From Ixodes scapularis (Eukaryota; Arthropoda; Arachnida; Ixodida; Ixodidae), in NCBI RefSeq assembly GCF_016920785.2, contig NW_024609839.1, positions 7,032,196-7,096,195 of the forward strand: a stretch of DNA of 64,000 nucleotides, written 5' to 3'. The notes beneath the pieces were generated by a model, which was not told the DNA's origin, ran no database searches, and worked only from the letters and a program-made list of their open reading frames with translations. Made by a program: the position numbers and the translations under genes. How positions within the stretch are numbered: the first letter of the stretch is position 1; every line of letters begins with the position of its first letter. Positions 24,401 to 36,400 of this stretch are shown here, piece after piece.

Positions 24401-27400
24401 GCTATGAAAACACTACCGTGCTAGGCTCACACAAGGACAAGTATGGCCGAGAGATAATCGAAGCATTTAAGATGAAAACTGCCACAGACAATGTTTCCGA
24501 GCCCTCAATGTCGTTATCGATATCAGAGATGGATTTCCTAGCGCCGGAGCTGTCATAGAAAATATCTCCTCCAGTCTCTTCTTCTTCTTCCCTCTCAGGA
24601 AGTTAAATTCAGCTATCTTTATTTTTATCTTTTTGTAGTATCTTCTAGTATTTTCGTCTTGACTTAATTTTCTCTGTGACCAAAGTGGTTCATCATACTG
24701 TAATGGGCATCATTTAAATGTAGTTGCTCGTTGAAAGAACTGTGTGTGTCTGTCCCTCGTGTATTTTCTGTCGTTTTATTGTTTCCGTGTGATCTGTAGC
24801 CATAATATTCCTGGAGTAAAATTCAAGTAGATGTTGGGTGCTCGGTTGGGTCTTCGGTGCTTTGCTTTTTTAAACAATCCATCAGTAAGCACAAAAAACG
24901 CCGCCTGAAGATGTTTTGTTGGTTTCCGACGCACGCAGATTGAGAACATCATGTGCGTGGCTGAAAAGATTCGGCAGTCGGGGAACCATTACTTCAGGAA
25001 GGAAGACTTTGTCAGAGCACACTCAAAATACAAGAAGGCGCTCAGGTGAGCATGCTTTTTTGGTTTCCTCTGCCTTTTTCAGCCCTATCCATTCTTTAAT
25101 AGCTTCTTAAAGGGCCCCTGAAAAGAGAAATGTTTTTGTTTTTTAACAGTCTGGTTGGGGCACGCGTGTAAAAAAAGAAGTTTTACGCGCAGAAAAAGTT
25201 CTTTTAGAGCAGTATTGATGGCGCAAGATTGATTTCAAATTCTGCGCGCAGTCCACAACGTGGCGGAATGGTCTCACACTCTTTCCACCTCAACGAGATG
25301 GTCGTATTATAGACCTTTCCAGCGGCAGTCTCAAACAAAGTGATTTACAGTGCGCGTCCCTGGTTTTGAGATGGTGCGTCAGTGTTACCTGACTGCGCTG
25401 GGCTGTGGGTTTTCTAGTCGGTGGGCTCAGGCAGCCTGCTTAGGTGCACTTCCGGACGCTGGACGCTGAATCGCCGCGTTCTATTTTTTATATTGTGTTC
25501 TATGGCGAATATAATTTCTCGGAAGTTTTTAAGACTGCATTTTACTATTTTTGGGAACAAAAACAAAGAAATGAAAGCTGTTTTGGTGAGTCCTTGCTCG
25601 ACAGAACAAATGCAACTGGAATGTTTGTTTCACATTATGTTGATCTTTTTACAGCACCGTACACTCAGCCGTGTCAACCTGCAAAGGTCGTAGCCGTCAA
25701 AAATATTTGATTACAGAGGATAGCCGAACTGCATGGATATGCAGTTCATATATCCCACTACATGAAATTCAACCAGTCTCATCAATCGAGCAACATATAT
25801 TGTACGTACCCCACTGTGCCACATTATTTTAACAGGATTTGAGAAAGGTCTCAAATAACACAGCATATCCAATATACAGTGTCGACAATAGTCACTTCAC
25901 GACGATTGGACGGAATGCGGCGTGTTTTGGGGAACATCTAGAAGAGAGCTGCTTTTTTGCACAGCTTCAAAGCAAATGAATGAACGTGTCTATTCCGTCC
26001 CCACACCCCAGACCTGACCCTATCGGCTATTTTTCGCCAAGACCCGGAACATAGCCGGGAAGGCTTTTTGGAGATTATCTCGACGGAAATAATCCTCCAA
26101 GAACGTCGAACTGCCTGCGTCGCGGGCTGCTTGACGTTCGCTCTCTTCGTTCGTTTCCTGCAAAGGCCGAGCAGGCTAAGAGCCCTGGCATTCCCTGGTT
26201 CTCACAGTGGAAGGTAACACTCAATGGGTAAGCATCCTAAACAGGCAAACAAAGTAAAAACTTCCAAGAAAAGCCAGCGAACTCCGAATGCACAATGCAG
26301 GTGGGGAGTCACGCTGACCGGGTTTCCACAGCTCAGGCGGGTGCCAGAAATTTCTGGCGGATAGGGGTCGCTCGATTTGCAAAATGGCGGTGGCCAGAGC
26401 GCTCTTTTTGCAAAGTCTGCATAGGGGTGTCGCAAACTTTTGTCAAACCGGATTTTTAAGTCAAATTTTCGGGGTTCGGCTGGGTCGAACCGGTTCGACG
26501 AAACCTTCAAACTTTTAACCAGATTCGACCGGTTCGACTTTCTGGACATTGTGGCCAGACCTTGATACAAACATGTCTAAATTGGGAAACAAAGTTTTAT
26601 GCAAAAGGTTATTTTAACTTTGTGAACAGTTGCAATTAAAAGAAACTAATTCTAATCACTGAAGAAGTTGATAACTTAATTTGTTGTACTGTTTTAACTG
26701 AAATAACCAAGCAGTGCTGCCCTTAATTCATCCCTTAGCCATCACTATCCAATCCGAATCCAACTGGCCAGCCTGTCGCACATACGCATAGCAGTTGAAC
26801 CTGAGTCGAACCCGAGTTGAGCATATGGCGCATGGTGCATTCACGAGGGTGCCTATCAAACCACTCTGCCAGTTTGGCTGCGAGGCAGCTAAGTAGCTGC
26901 CTCGCCTCAGACACAATCAGTAGGTTGTGTTGTCGCGGGGTCGATCGGGATCCCGAATTCGGCTTCCGACGTGCCGCTTTCTCTCCTAGCCACACGATGG
27001 CGCTGCAGGCGCCCCCGTGGCGGGCGAGGAGAAACCTCCTTGCCCATCGATCGAGATATATACTCGGTGGGCTAGGGGGCGAGAGGGCTCTTAGAACTCC
27101 GGACGAGACCGAGACACAGGCAAGTGGGTGGCGACCGGATCTAGGGTAATCGCGGGACACGAGGCCTGGGGTCCTTCTTTGTGTTTAGCTTTGGGCTTAA
27201 CATGCGGTTGTAAATATTTGTGTAATGTAGCTTGTATTTGTAGTTTAGATTTAGTGTTTTGTAATGTGTTTTATTGTACCAATAAACTGGGAGCGGAATC
27301 CCGCTCCCGTGAAAGAACCAGGCTGGACTCGGGTTGTTGACAGACCACATGGGAAACGGCGAATTGGCGGCGGTACGCGATTTCCTACAAACCTTTGTCG

Positions 27401-30400
27401 AATGTTTCACAATCAGTTCGAAAAGTCGAACCTGGTCGAACTCTGACCTCGACTGGTTCGCTACAACCGTAATCGTATACTCTCTGCACCTCTATGTGAT
27501 GGCCAAGCCGATCCACCTCTCCTCCACACGCCCGAAATGCCGAGAGAGAAAACGAGTGCAAAGGAGATGACTACCGACTAAATCGCATCTCGCGCCGTCA
27601 ATATTACTTTAAAAAAAATGTTTTTGCGTAAAATTTATTTTTTGACACGCGTGTCCCAACCAGACTGCCCCAAAAAAAAAATTGTTTTTTTTTTTAAGGG
27701 CCCTTTAAAGCTCTTTTGCTATTGCTTGTTTGCTGCACATTAATTTGCTATAGTTGAACGTTTGAAATTGTGATTGTCTGCTATTTCATGTTGGACTCCA
27801 TTGACAACCCTAGCTTAGTTTCTAAAACAAGTTGTTTTGCTGCCATGCGCAAGTTGACATCGACCGGCGGGTGGAGTATTGAAGAGGCAGCGAAATATCT
27901 CTCGCTATTTCCCAACAATGCACTCGAACAAAGCACAATGTTCTTGGGACATCCACAGGATGTCCATTATGAACCTGGTGTTTGTCCTTATGATATCCGG
28001 AGGATGTCCTGGCCATATCCCACAGTGACCAAGTGTTACAGGCTTTTAGGTCCTCAGGTTGTCTGCAGGACATCCTACACAATCAAGCCAGGATGTCTTG
28101 AGGATCTCTTATGGATTGTCCATAAAAGATCCTCAAAGCATCCTGGTTTGATCCTGTGGGATGTCCTGCAGTCAACCTGAGGATCTATCAGCCTGTGACG
28201 CTTGGACACTGTAGAGAGTTGGCCAGCACATCCTGTGAACATTACCAGGACGCACACCAGGCTTGCAATCGGCCGTGTGTGAAATATATGTGTGAACTGG
28301 TGTATGGGCGTGCTAGTCCAAACAATTTGCAGACCATCCACAGCTGTGCATAGTCAGCAGGTTGTTTGGGCTAGCATGCATACACCACTTTGCTCATGTA
28401 TTTTGTGTATGGTCAATTGCGTTACGATCCTTCACGAGATGCTGCATTGGTTGCACAATGCATCGACTGGAATGTAGCATTTTGCAACTTTCCCGTCTTC
28501 TCTTGCAAGCGGACTTAATGCAGTCAGTCTTGCTGAAGACAAATTATTATTGGGGGACGCAATTATGTAAAGAGATTAGCCGCATAAGAGGGGCATTAAA
28601 ACAAACTTTTATTTTACACACTTTTTACAAAAGAGGGTTGACATATCCACCGTAATGTTCTGGCTAGTGGAGAGATCTCAGCACTAAGTAGACACATCTT
28701 AAAGGTAAACATAACCCGACTTAAAGAACTTTAAAAAAAAAAAAAAAAGTTCCCAAAATGATTGGTTCTTCCTGGTGGCTAACGGGTTGGTGGCTCTGAG
28801 ACACTGTTTTGCGTGACGCAGCCAGCTAGCTGCCATTACTTCAGCCTTGCAGTTTGTCCCACTGCCCACCATAGCCCCCTCGTTTTAGACCTCTAAAAAC
28901 AAGTCTTAGGAATGAACGTTATCTAGAAAGAGTTGAACAGCATCCTCATTCGTGCTACAGACATGCACACATAATGCACAATTACAGTCAAACCCGTTTA
29001 TAACGAACAGCAGGAAACGCTAGGATCTGTTCGATATAGCAGGTAGTTTGATATAGCAAAAACCCATTTACAACAAAATTCCATGATGCATTCGTTGTAA
29101 GGTGAGAGCTTCTCTTTCTTTTTCATCTCTTCGCTTCCATTTTGTAACAAAGTGCTAGAAATTTTTTTTTTGTTTGCATGAGCGCAGAGTGTGTTCTTTT
29201 AGCTTATCTCCCCTTCTGAATCACTTCTCTTTGTAGGCGGCCGCTTTGGGATGAAGTTTTTTTTTTGTGTGCTTGCAGTGTTTTTTTTAGCTTTCTCCCC
29301 TTCTGAATCGCTTCTCTTTGTCGATTTTGCTCGCACCTTGAGCTTTTGGAATTTTCTTTCTTTCCTAGATTTTTTTTGGGGGGAGGGACAGGCTAGAGGA
29401 CGATTGTTTGCACGTTTTTAGAAGCCTTCCAGAGGGGGGGGAAGTTCGATATAGCCAATATGTTGTTTGTTACAAAAAGTACATTTTACATGCATTTTTA
29501 TTTCAATTTTCCGTGAGTTCGATATCGACAATAATTTGCTGTACATGGGGTCGTTTGTCAGGGCCCAGCGAGCTTCCACGCTAGCTCGCTTACGGTTTCA
29601 GAACAAAGGCACTCTCATAACCGGAACTCCTTTATTCCCGAGCACTCGCGCTGCACCGCGCGCTCCGCTCGCCGTCTTGCGTCCCTCCTCCGCTCCCTCT
29701 CCGTCCGCTGATCTCCCCCCCCACAACCGCGCATCCTGCGCGCCATCTCTCGAGTCTCGCGGAAGGCGTCCTCTCGATGCCGCCGTGGCGCCATCTTGTG
29801 GCGACGCATGCAACTGCGTGCCTCTCCTAACACGTTCTAAACAGGTTTCACTTAAGAGCTTGTGGCTATGAGACAGCAGCTACAAACTATAACCATGGTA
29901 AATGAAGTACTTATTTGGCCACTGTCCGAACAGCTAGACATGGAAAGGCAAAATGCTACACCCTATACTTACGGTGCATAATGTCATAGCATGTGAGATC
30001 CATTAAGTTTAGCCTCTCAACGGCCACTTTATGACTGAATAGGCCCTTTCATATCCTCCTTGTCACGTCCTCACAGCCGAGTCCTCCAACCCCCACCAGC
30101 TTCTAATTTAAATATTATGCTCAGTGTCATGCCACTGATTTGTAACATTTTGAGGTCAAATTGAGGTTTCACCATTTTTCATTGAGATGTTCCTTTAATA
30201 ACAATTATCGGGTGTGTGTGCTAAGCCTGGTCATAGAATAGACATTTTCAATTAAAATAAATAAGGTATATTTATGGCCCGATATATGATCGGTACAACT
30301 TGAACCTAGTTCAGCATGCCGCTTATTATTTTACACTTCCCAAATTAAGAAATAAAAAAAATAGGGTTAGATTGTTTGTGGAGCTTTTCTGGCAGGAAAC

Positions 30401-33400
30401 TAATGAGACAGGGTGAAGGGTGGTAAGAAGAGACTACCAATATTATATACTGTGAATGAAACGCAAGCACTCGCCAGACATTCTTTGAGAGTGATGAAGC
30501 AGCGAGCTTCGCATCAATTTGACAAACTCGTCTACATTCTCAAGTGGTCCTTAGATTACATCCCTTTCAAAACCCTGAGCCTGTTGATTTCTTTGTGATA
30601 AAAGCAGATCCAAGTGAGTACAGTGCTGCGTCTGCTTCAAACTGACGATGTGGAGCATCCGGAGGACATGCTTTTCAAACCCTGGCAAAAGATAAATGTG
30701 GAGCCATTACTTGCAGTCCAAAAATCTCTGAAAAGTTAGGAAAGATCTATACTCAATGTCAATGTCGCTTATGCAGTGATCCCATATAAGATTCACCCAA
30801 AAAATAACACCCAATGCTCTCATTTCCAATATGAATTCAATGTTTTGGTTATTCAAAAATAGGAATGTATTATTTTTGTTTCTAAGCCTGAAAAATACCT
30901 CTTTTTCTTATTTTTACGCAGTTAAAATATCTTCATGCTTTTAAGGGAGGTGCAGTTATCTGCAACAGCTGTTAGTTTGTCAGGGCACATGCCAATAAAA
31001 AGGGAAGCTATATCTTGAATGTGAACATTTGAGAGGAACCTCTGATTGGGGGGGACAAACAGTAAAGAGCAGACATCCAACCAAGTGCTGGATGCAAGAA
31101 ACCCAACGTTTCAAGGCCTACTTGTCCTCTTCTTCAGGCTGTCTCTGCACTCACTATTGCTCAACTTTGGTATTATTCTTAATAACATCGTTAAATAAAT
31201 AAAAAAATGGCCAAAAAATGGGGCCTGCTGAAACGCCCGACTAAAATTTTCTCAGGTGATAAAAAAAATAAGTCGTGAGATATGCATTGTTCGTGGCATT
31301 GTTGGCATTCATACCAGTAGTATGCCAAGCATACCACTAAATGGAGAGATGCTTCCATAAAGTGGCACACACTATAGCACATCATTGAAATAACGTGCCC
31401 ATCTTTCCCTTGCAATTCATGCTACCCAGTGTTGCACTGCCTTCATAAAGCTCTATTTATACCCATTACACTTTCAGCACAGAAAATGTAAAAAGGCAAG
31501 CAAAACAAAAATTAGTTCGGAAGGGTAAAATGATTTGAGTAAAAGAAAAAGAATAAATGAATGAGTTGCTCTTTGTGTTCTTGGTTTACAAAGCTGATCA
31601 AAAGTATTGTTTGCTTGTTGTCCGAATACCTATGAAATTAACAACAACACCATTACTTTTTAGCTTAGATCGGATGACTGTTCCGCTAACGGAAGTTTTC
31701 GCTGTGCTTCATCAAAGGAACGTAAGAACTAGGGGTGTGAGAATAGTGAAATTTTCAGTTTAAATTGAATTGAATCGAATCGTGCCGAATAGTAGCTAAA
31801 AAGGTCGAATATCGAATCGAATGTGGAACACCAAAAGTTTTATTTTTATATTCAAAGGAACACACACCCTGTTACACAATGAGAAACTTGTGTCCTGAAA
31901 TGCACTGAAAACACCTGCTATTAACAGAACCGCAAATTATCATGCAGAAACACTATCTGCTCCACGTGACCTGGTGCTCTCGATGCGATGTGACTGTGTT
32001 TCCAGCAGTAGAGAACATTCGTTCGCTGGGCACCTCAGCCGCAGGGATGGGAAGTTATCGCAAAGTGATTTTTGCGATGCCCGGGTAGAGCGCAGTTCCT
32101 TGTGTTTTCCAGTACTCTAAAGGGTCATCCTTCCTGGGGACCAATGGCTCATTAAAGTACCTTTGAACCTCTTCACTGTAGGGTCCTTGGTTACTGTGAT
32201 TGTTCTTTTGTAGTGCCAGCAGTTGAACAGTCTCCCAGATTGTTTCCAGGCGTTCTCTACTGCAGTCATGACTGGTCGATGTCTAAGAGTGAAGTTTCTG
32301 CCTCTGAAACTGCTGTGAGGGAGAGTTTATGCGAGCACACCAATCAGCGATTTCTGCTGCCAGCAGCTCAACAGCTTGTGTATGGTTGAACAAACTTGTG
32401 CAGAAAATGGCCTTAAATCTTGGATCACACAGAGTGGCGAGCATCAATTCTTTTTGCTCCTTGAAGAGAGGGAACCGGGGCTTCAAACTTTTTAGCAGGT
32501 TCTTGGCAAACACTGCTGCTTCGTTCTCAATCATGGAGTGCCTCTTCAGGATTTGTTCTGAACCATAAATAAATAGCACCACCGACGACAGTGTTTTCCA
32601 TACCTCTGTCCACTGAGGTCTGCAGTTGCATCTGCAGCAGGCTGCAGGACTTGCACCAGGCTCTCTGCAACACTCCATTCACTTGCTGAAAGGCAGCTGA
32701 TGCTGGGTTCCGACGTTGCCATTTCATGGAAGACAGCATTTTTCAGCTGTACCAACCGACTCAACATTGCGTGCTCACTGTTCCAACGCATTTCGACGTC
32801 TTGAATAAGACTTGTACTCGGAAGCTCCATGCGCTTCTGGCAGTCCTTAAGTCGTAGGGTCGCCTGAGCGCTGTGTTTGTATTGCCCCACTATTGCTCGT
32901 GCCTTGTTGCAAAGCAGTGACATTGCAGGGGTTTCTTCTTTTGCATCTTTGTTGCAAGTTGAAATGTATGTCCCAAGCACTACAGTGAAATTCATTCCAT
33001 TTGATGCACGGCTGCACGGATATTCCGGCCATTGTCTATGACCACATGTGTGGGCATGCTGCTGAGGTCAAGAGACCAATCCTTGATGATTTCAGTCAAA
33101 CAGCTCTGAATGTTGACTGCAGTGTGGTTTTCTGGCAGATGAGCGCACGCCAGAGTGAAGGCTTTGACTGTGAAATCCTGCGTCATGTAGTGACATGTCA
33201 GAGAAATGTAACCTTCATTGGCCCTAGAAGTCCACATGTTTGTAGTGAATGTGATCTGATGGAGGCTTATTGCGGAGGAGGCGCCGTGTAACCGAGCTTT
33301 CGGTTGCACGTCAAAAGATCCCCAGGTGGTCCAAATTAATCCTCCCAAATTTGTTTGTTAGTGAATGTGATCGACTCCAGTGCAGCTGCAATGTCCAACG

Positions 33401-36400
33401 AGATCTCTGCCTTGAGCGTCTGTATTTTGATACAGTTCGGGGATCACTGTCCTAGAAAAGATAGTCCTGCGTGGGACCTTGTACTGGGGCTGAAGATAAT
33501 GAATGAAGTCTTGAAATCCTTTGTTCTCGACAAACTCGTACGGTTGAAGGTCCACAGCGATCATACGCGCGATGAATGTTGTCGTTTGCTTTCTTGCACT
33601 CTCTGACAGCTTAACTTTCCCTTTTCTTTGAAGCCAGTAAGGTTGACTGCCTTGGATCTTGCTTCCTCTACTTGAATGACTGTTGAACTTCATTGTATTG
33701 CACGTGATGCTTGGCCTTCAGATGGTTCACGAGCGGGCTTGTGCTTGATGGTGTCTTCAAAGTCAAACCGCATTTCTTGCAAGCAGCGGAGCTTGGAGAT
33801 ACTTTGTCAAAAAAATTCCATATGAGACTTCTTTTTTTCACCGCGGCCATTCATGTTGCGGAGAACAACATGTGCGCGCTTGACGGGAGAAGAATATGGC
33901 TTCTGTGGACGGCGGAAGAAGTAGCAAGAGTGCTTGCGTGTGCGTGTGTGCATCAACTCGGGAAATTGTGTAGGCTTAGGAGGCTGATGATGATAGTGTT
34001 TCAACCAGTTTCAACCATGCCTCCTGTTTGCTCACCCGTCACGCGAAAAAAAAAATGAATGTATTGCGAGACGAACTAAAAGAGAAATGGCATCTTTATT
34101 CAAGGAATTAATCTATTCGGAAATGGGTTTACTGCTCATCGCCTTCACTGGAGGAGCTCGGTATTTTCGGGCAATCACTTTCGCTGATGGTTTCATTTCG
34201 ACGAAATTTCAGGTGACTCGGCATGGAACATGCCTGCGACAGTATTTCTGGCGCAGTGTGAAGGTCGCTACTGTTGTCCAGGCGCGTTGCAGGCCATATA
34301 CTTTGAGGGCTTCGATGCCGAAACAAATAAATTTCGCGAAAACGAACCTAAATGTCTACGTGATTGCCTAAGAATGAAGGTATCTTTCGTACCGTCGAAC
34401 CCGGTTGAGATTGAGCGCAATCCCATTCGGGAGGCGATACAGTCATACCACGCCACAACGAGGGCTCCGGAGCCTTTCCGTGTCATTTCTCACCGACCCC
34501 GCCATCCGCGAATCAGCGACGCGTTGATGTCAAGCCGCCGAGCTACGGTGGTTTCGAGGCAGACGTATTGAATGCGCTCCATCGCCATAACATAGCGAAT
34601 TAACGGAATCCTAGCATGAATCGAAGTGTGAAAGGGCGTGAGGTACTTCAGCCAGAGCCAATATAATGACTCTAAAGAGACAAGTATGACATCTTTAGCG
34701 TTTGGACGTCTTAAAAAAGGCGTAGTACGGCAGCCGCCAAAAACGGCGACTGCCGTACTGGCCGAATGGCTGAAGACGGAGTCACGGAGCCAACGGAGCT
34801 GAAAAGCTACGGAGCTTTTCTTTCTCCGCTTGCCTCCGTTGTTCTTCTGCTTTTTTTCATGTTCTTTCTCTCAACTCCACGCTGCTTCTGCTTCTTTTCT
34901 TTTTAAATGATGGCGGCGCCCCTCCTGAGATAGCGGAGGCTTCAGCACCGCGACAGCTAAAGTAGCTAAAGTGCCGTCGAATTGCATAGGAATTAAGAAT
35001 TTTGCTATTTTTTAAACATTACGCGAGGGTTGACTTAAAGCGACGAAAATATATATAGTATATTTTTTTACCTTTGAACAAGCGTGTTAGCGACAGCCCC
35101 ATGGTCATCGCCGTCCGTCACAATGTGGCAGTTTTACATGGCGGCTGTAGCGGCCGTCACAGAATTGATAGTTGTGTACCCAGGAGATCGGTAGCAACAG
35201 AGGAACTTTGCGTGCTTTCAATGCGCCCAAAGTATGTGCCCATCAGTGGCGAAAATAGCAAATAGAGATCTTTATCTTTAGGATAAAGATTTGAGCAAAG
35301 CGTGATATTGGTTAGCGAGAGCGCATGGACACGTGCTTCCGCGTTCACACAATCAAGTTCATGACACTATATTTTTTAATCAAGGTGTCGATAAAGATGT
35401 TACAGAAGGCCTGCTGGAGGAATATTAAGGTGAGTTCTAGTTACCTTAAGCACGTCACAATATTGACCGCATTGTCGATATTCGTCGGGTCGAATTATTC
35501 GTAATTACGAATACTAGGAATTCGAAAGTGGAATCAAATTATTCGAGTAATAACTTTTCGATTCGAATTCGAAACTCAAATATTCGCACACCCCTACTAG
35601 GAACTGTAGTTTAAGTAATACTTGAAAACGAGCGTGTTGGTGAATAGATATGAATACATGAAAGGATAAAACATTGAGGACGGGGACGGAAACAGGACTT
35701 CTTTCATTGAGCAACAACGTAAAATCTATGTCGTTGCTCACTGAAAGAAGTCCTGTTTTTGCGCCCGTCTTCAATGTTTTATCATTTAATGTATTCGTAT
35801 GTGTAGTCCGAAAGAACACTGACAGGTCAAAATCTTTTTTTTTCTTTTTATTATCCGGGACGATTGAATCTTGCCTGGACATTGCCCTCAAAATTCGAAA
35901 CTTGGGAACTCAGTATTTGTGAAGTTAAGAAAAACAAATTTTTCCAAAGTTGAATTTGAAGTTTCGACGCGATCTGCGCCAGTGCAGTGACGTCAGAGAG
36001 AGTTGTCCTGCAACTCAAGTTTCTCTCACGCCTTGGAACCGCTGTGACCCTGAAGTGTCATGTTCACTCGCGTCCTGTGAACAACCGCTCCCCTCCGTTC
36101 ATGCTGGTTGCTTGTCGCTGCAAGCAGACGACGCTTCCCTTTCGAGTTTGAAGCTGGACCAATTCAAACTCTAAAATCTGGAACTTTTTTAAATGGGTCG
36201 AAGAGAATGCACAGTAGACATTTGTGAATGACGTAAGGGGCCGTGTCGCTCCGGTTCTACGTGAAAGGCTGCCCCAGCGGAGTCACAACCGAAACTACGG
36301 AACACAGATGCCAAACCCAGTTGTTTTGACCGTTTGAGCATTTCCTTTTTGAAATCTAAGAGGTCGTCGGGCACTTAAAAGAGGGAACTTCCTCGGATTC

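Larger units (their letters stand above)
25109..27709. mobile_element. TIR element with nested insertions
   Basis: The left TTAAAGGGCCCCTGAAAAGA and right GGGCCCTTTAAAG are inverted. The similarity continues inward (AGTCTGGTTGGGGCACGCGT near 25148, inverted near 27640-27668). It begins 63 bp after the exon 6 donor. A hAT-type MITE (26422-27471) and an LTR-like sequence are nested inside. Confidence 0.65.
31730..35596 (-). mobile_element. Full-length hAT transposon with TIRs and a degenerate 8-bp target duplication
   Basis: The left end TAGGGGTGTGAGAATA and right end TATTCGCACACCCCTA are inverted repeats, followed inward by TCGAAT-rich sub-terminal sequence on both sides. The flanks GTAAGAAC (31722-31729) and CTAGGAAC (35597-35604) match at 6 of 8 positions, the duplication length expected for hAT. 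The 3.87-kb interior carries a broken hAT transposase on the - strand. The part between about 33900 and 35450 has no recognised coding. Confidence 0.8.

Noticed and set aside
26735..27160. 141-codon - strand frame
   Set aside because: Spans the boundary of a MITE and an LTR-like insertion, so cannot be an ancestral gene.
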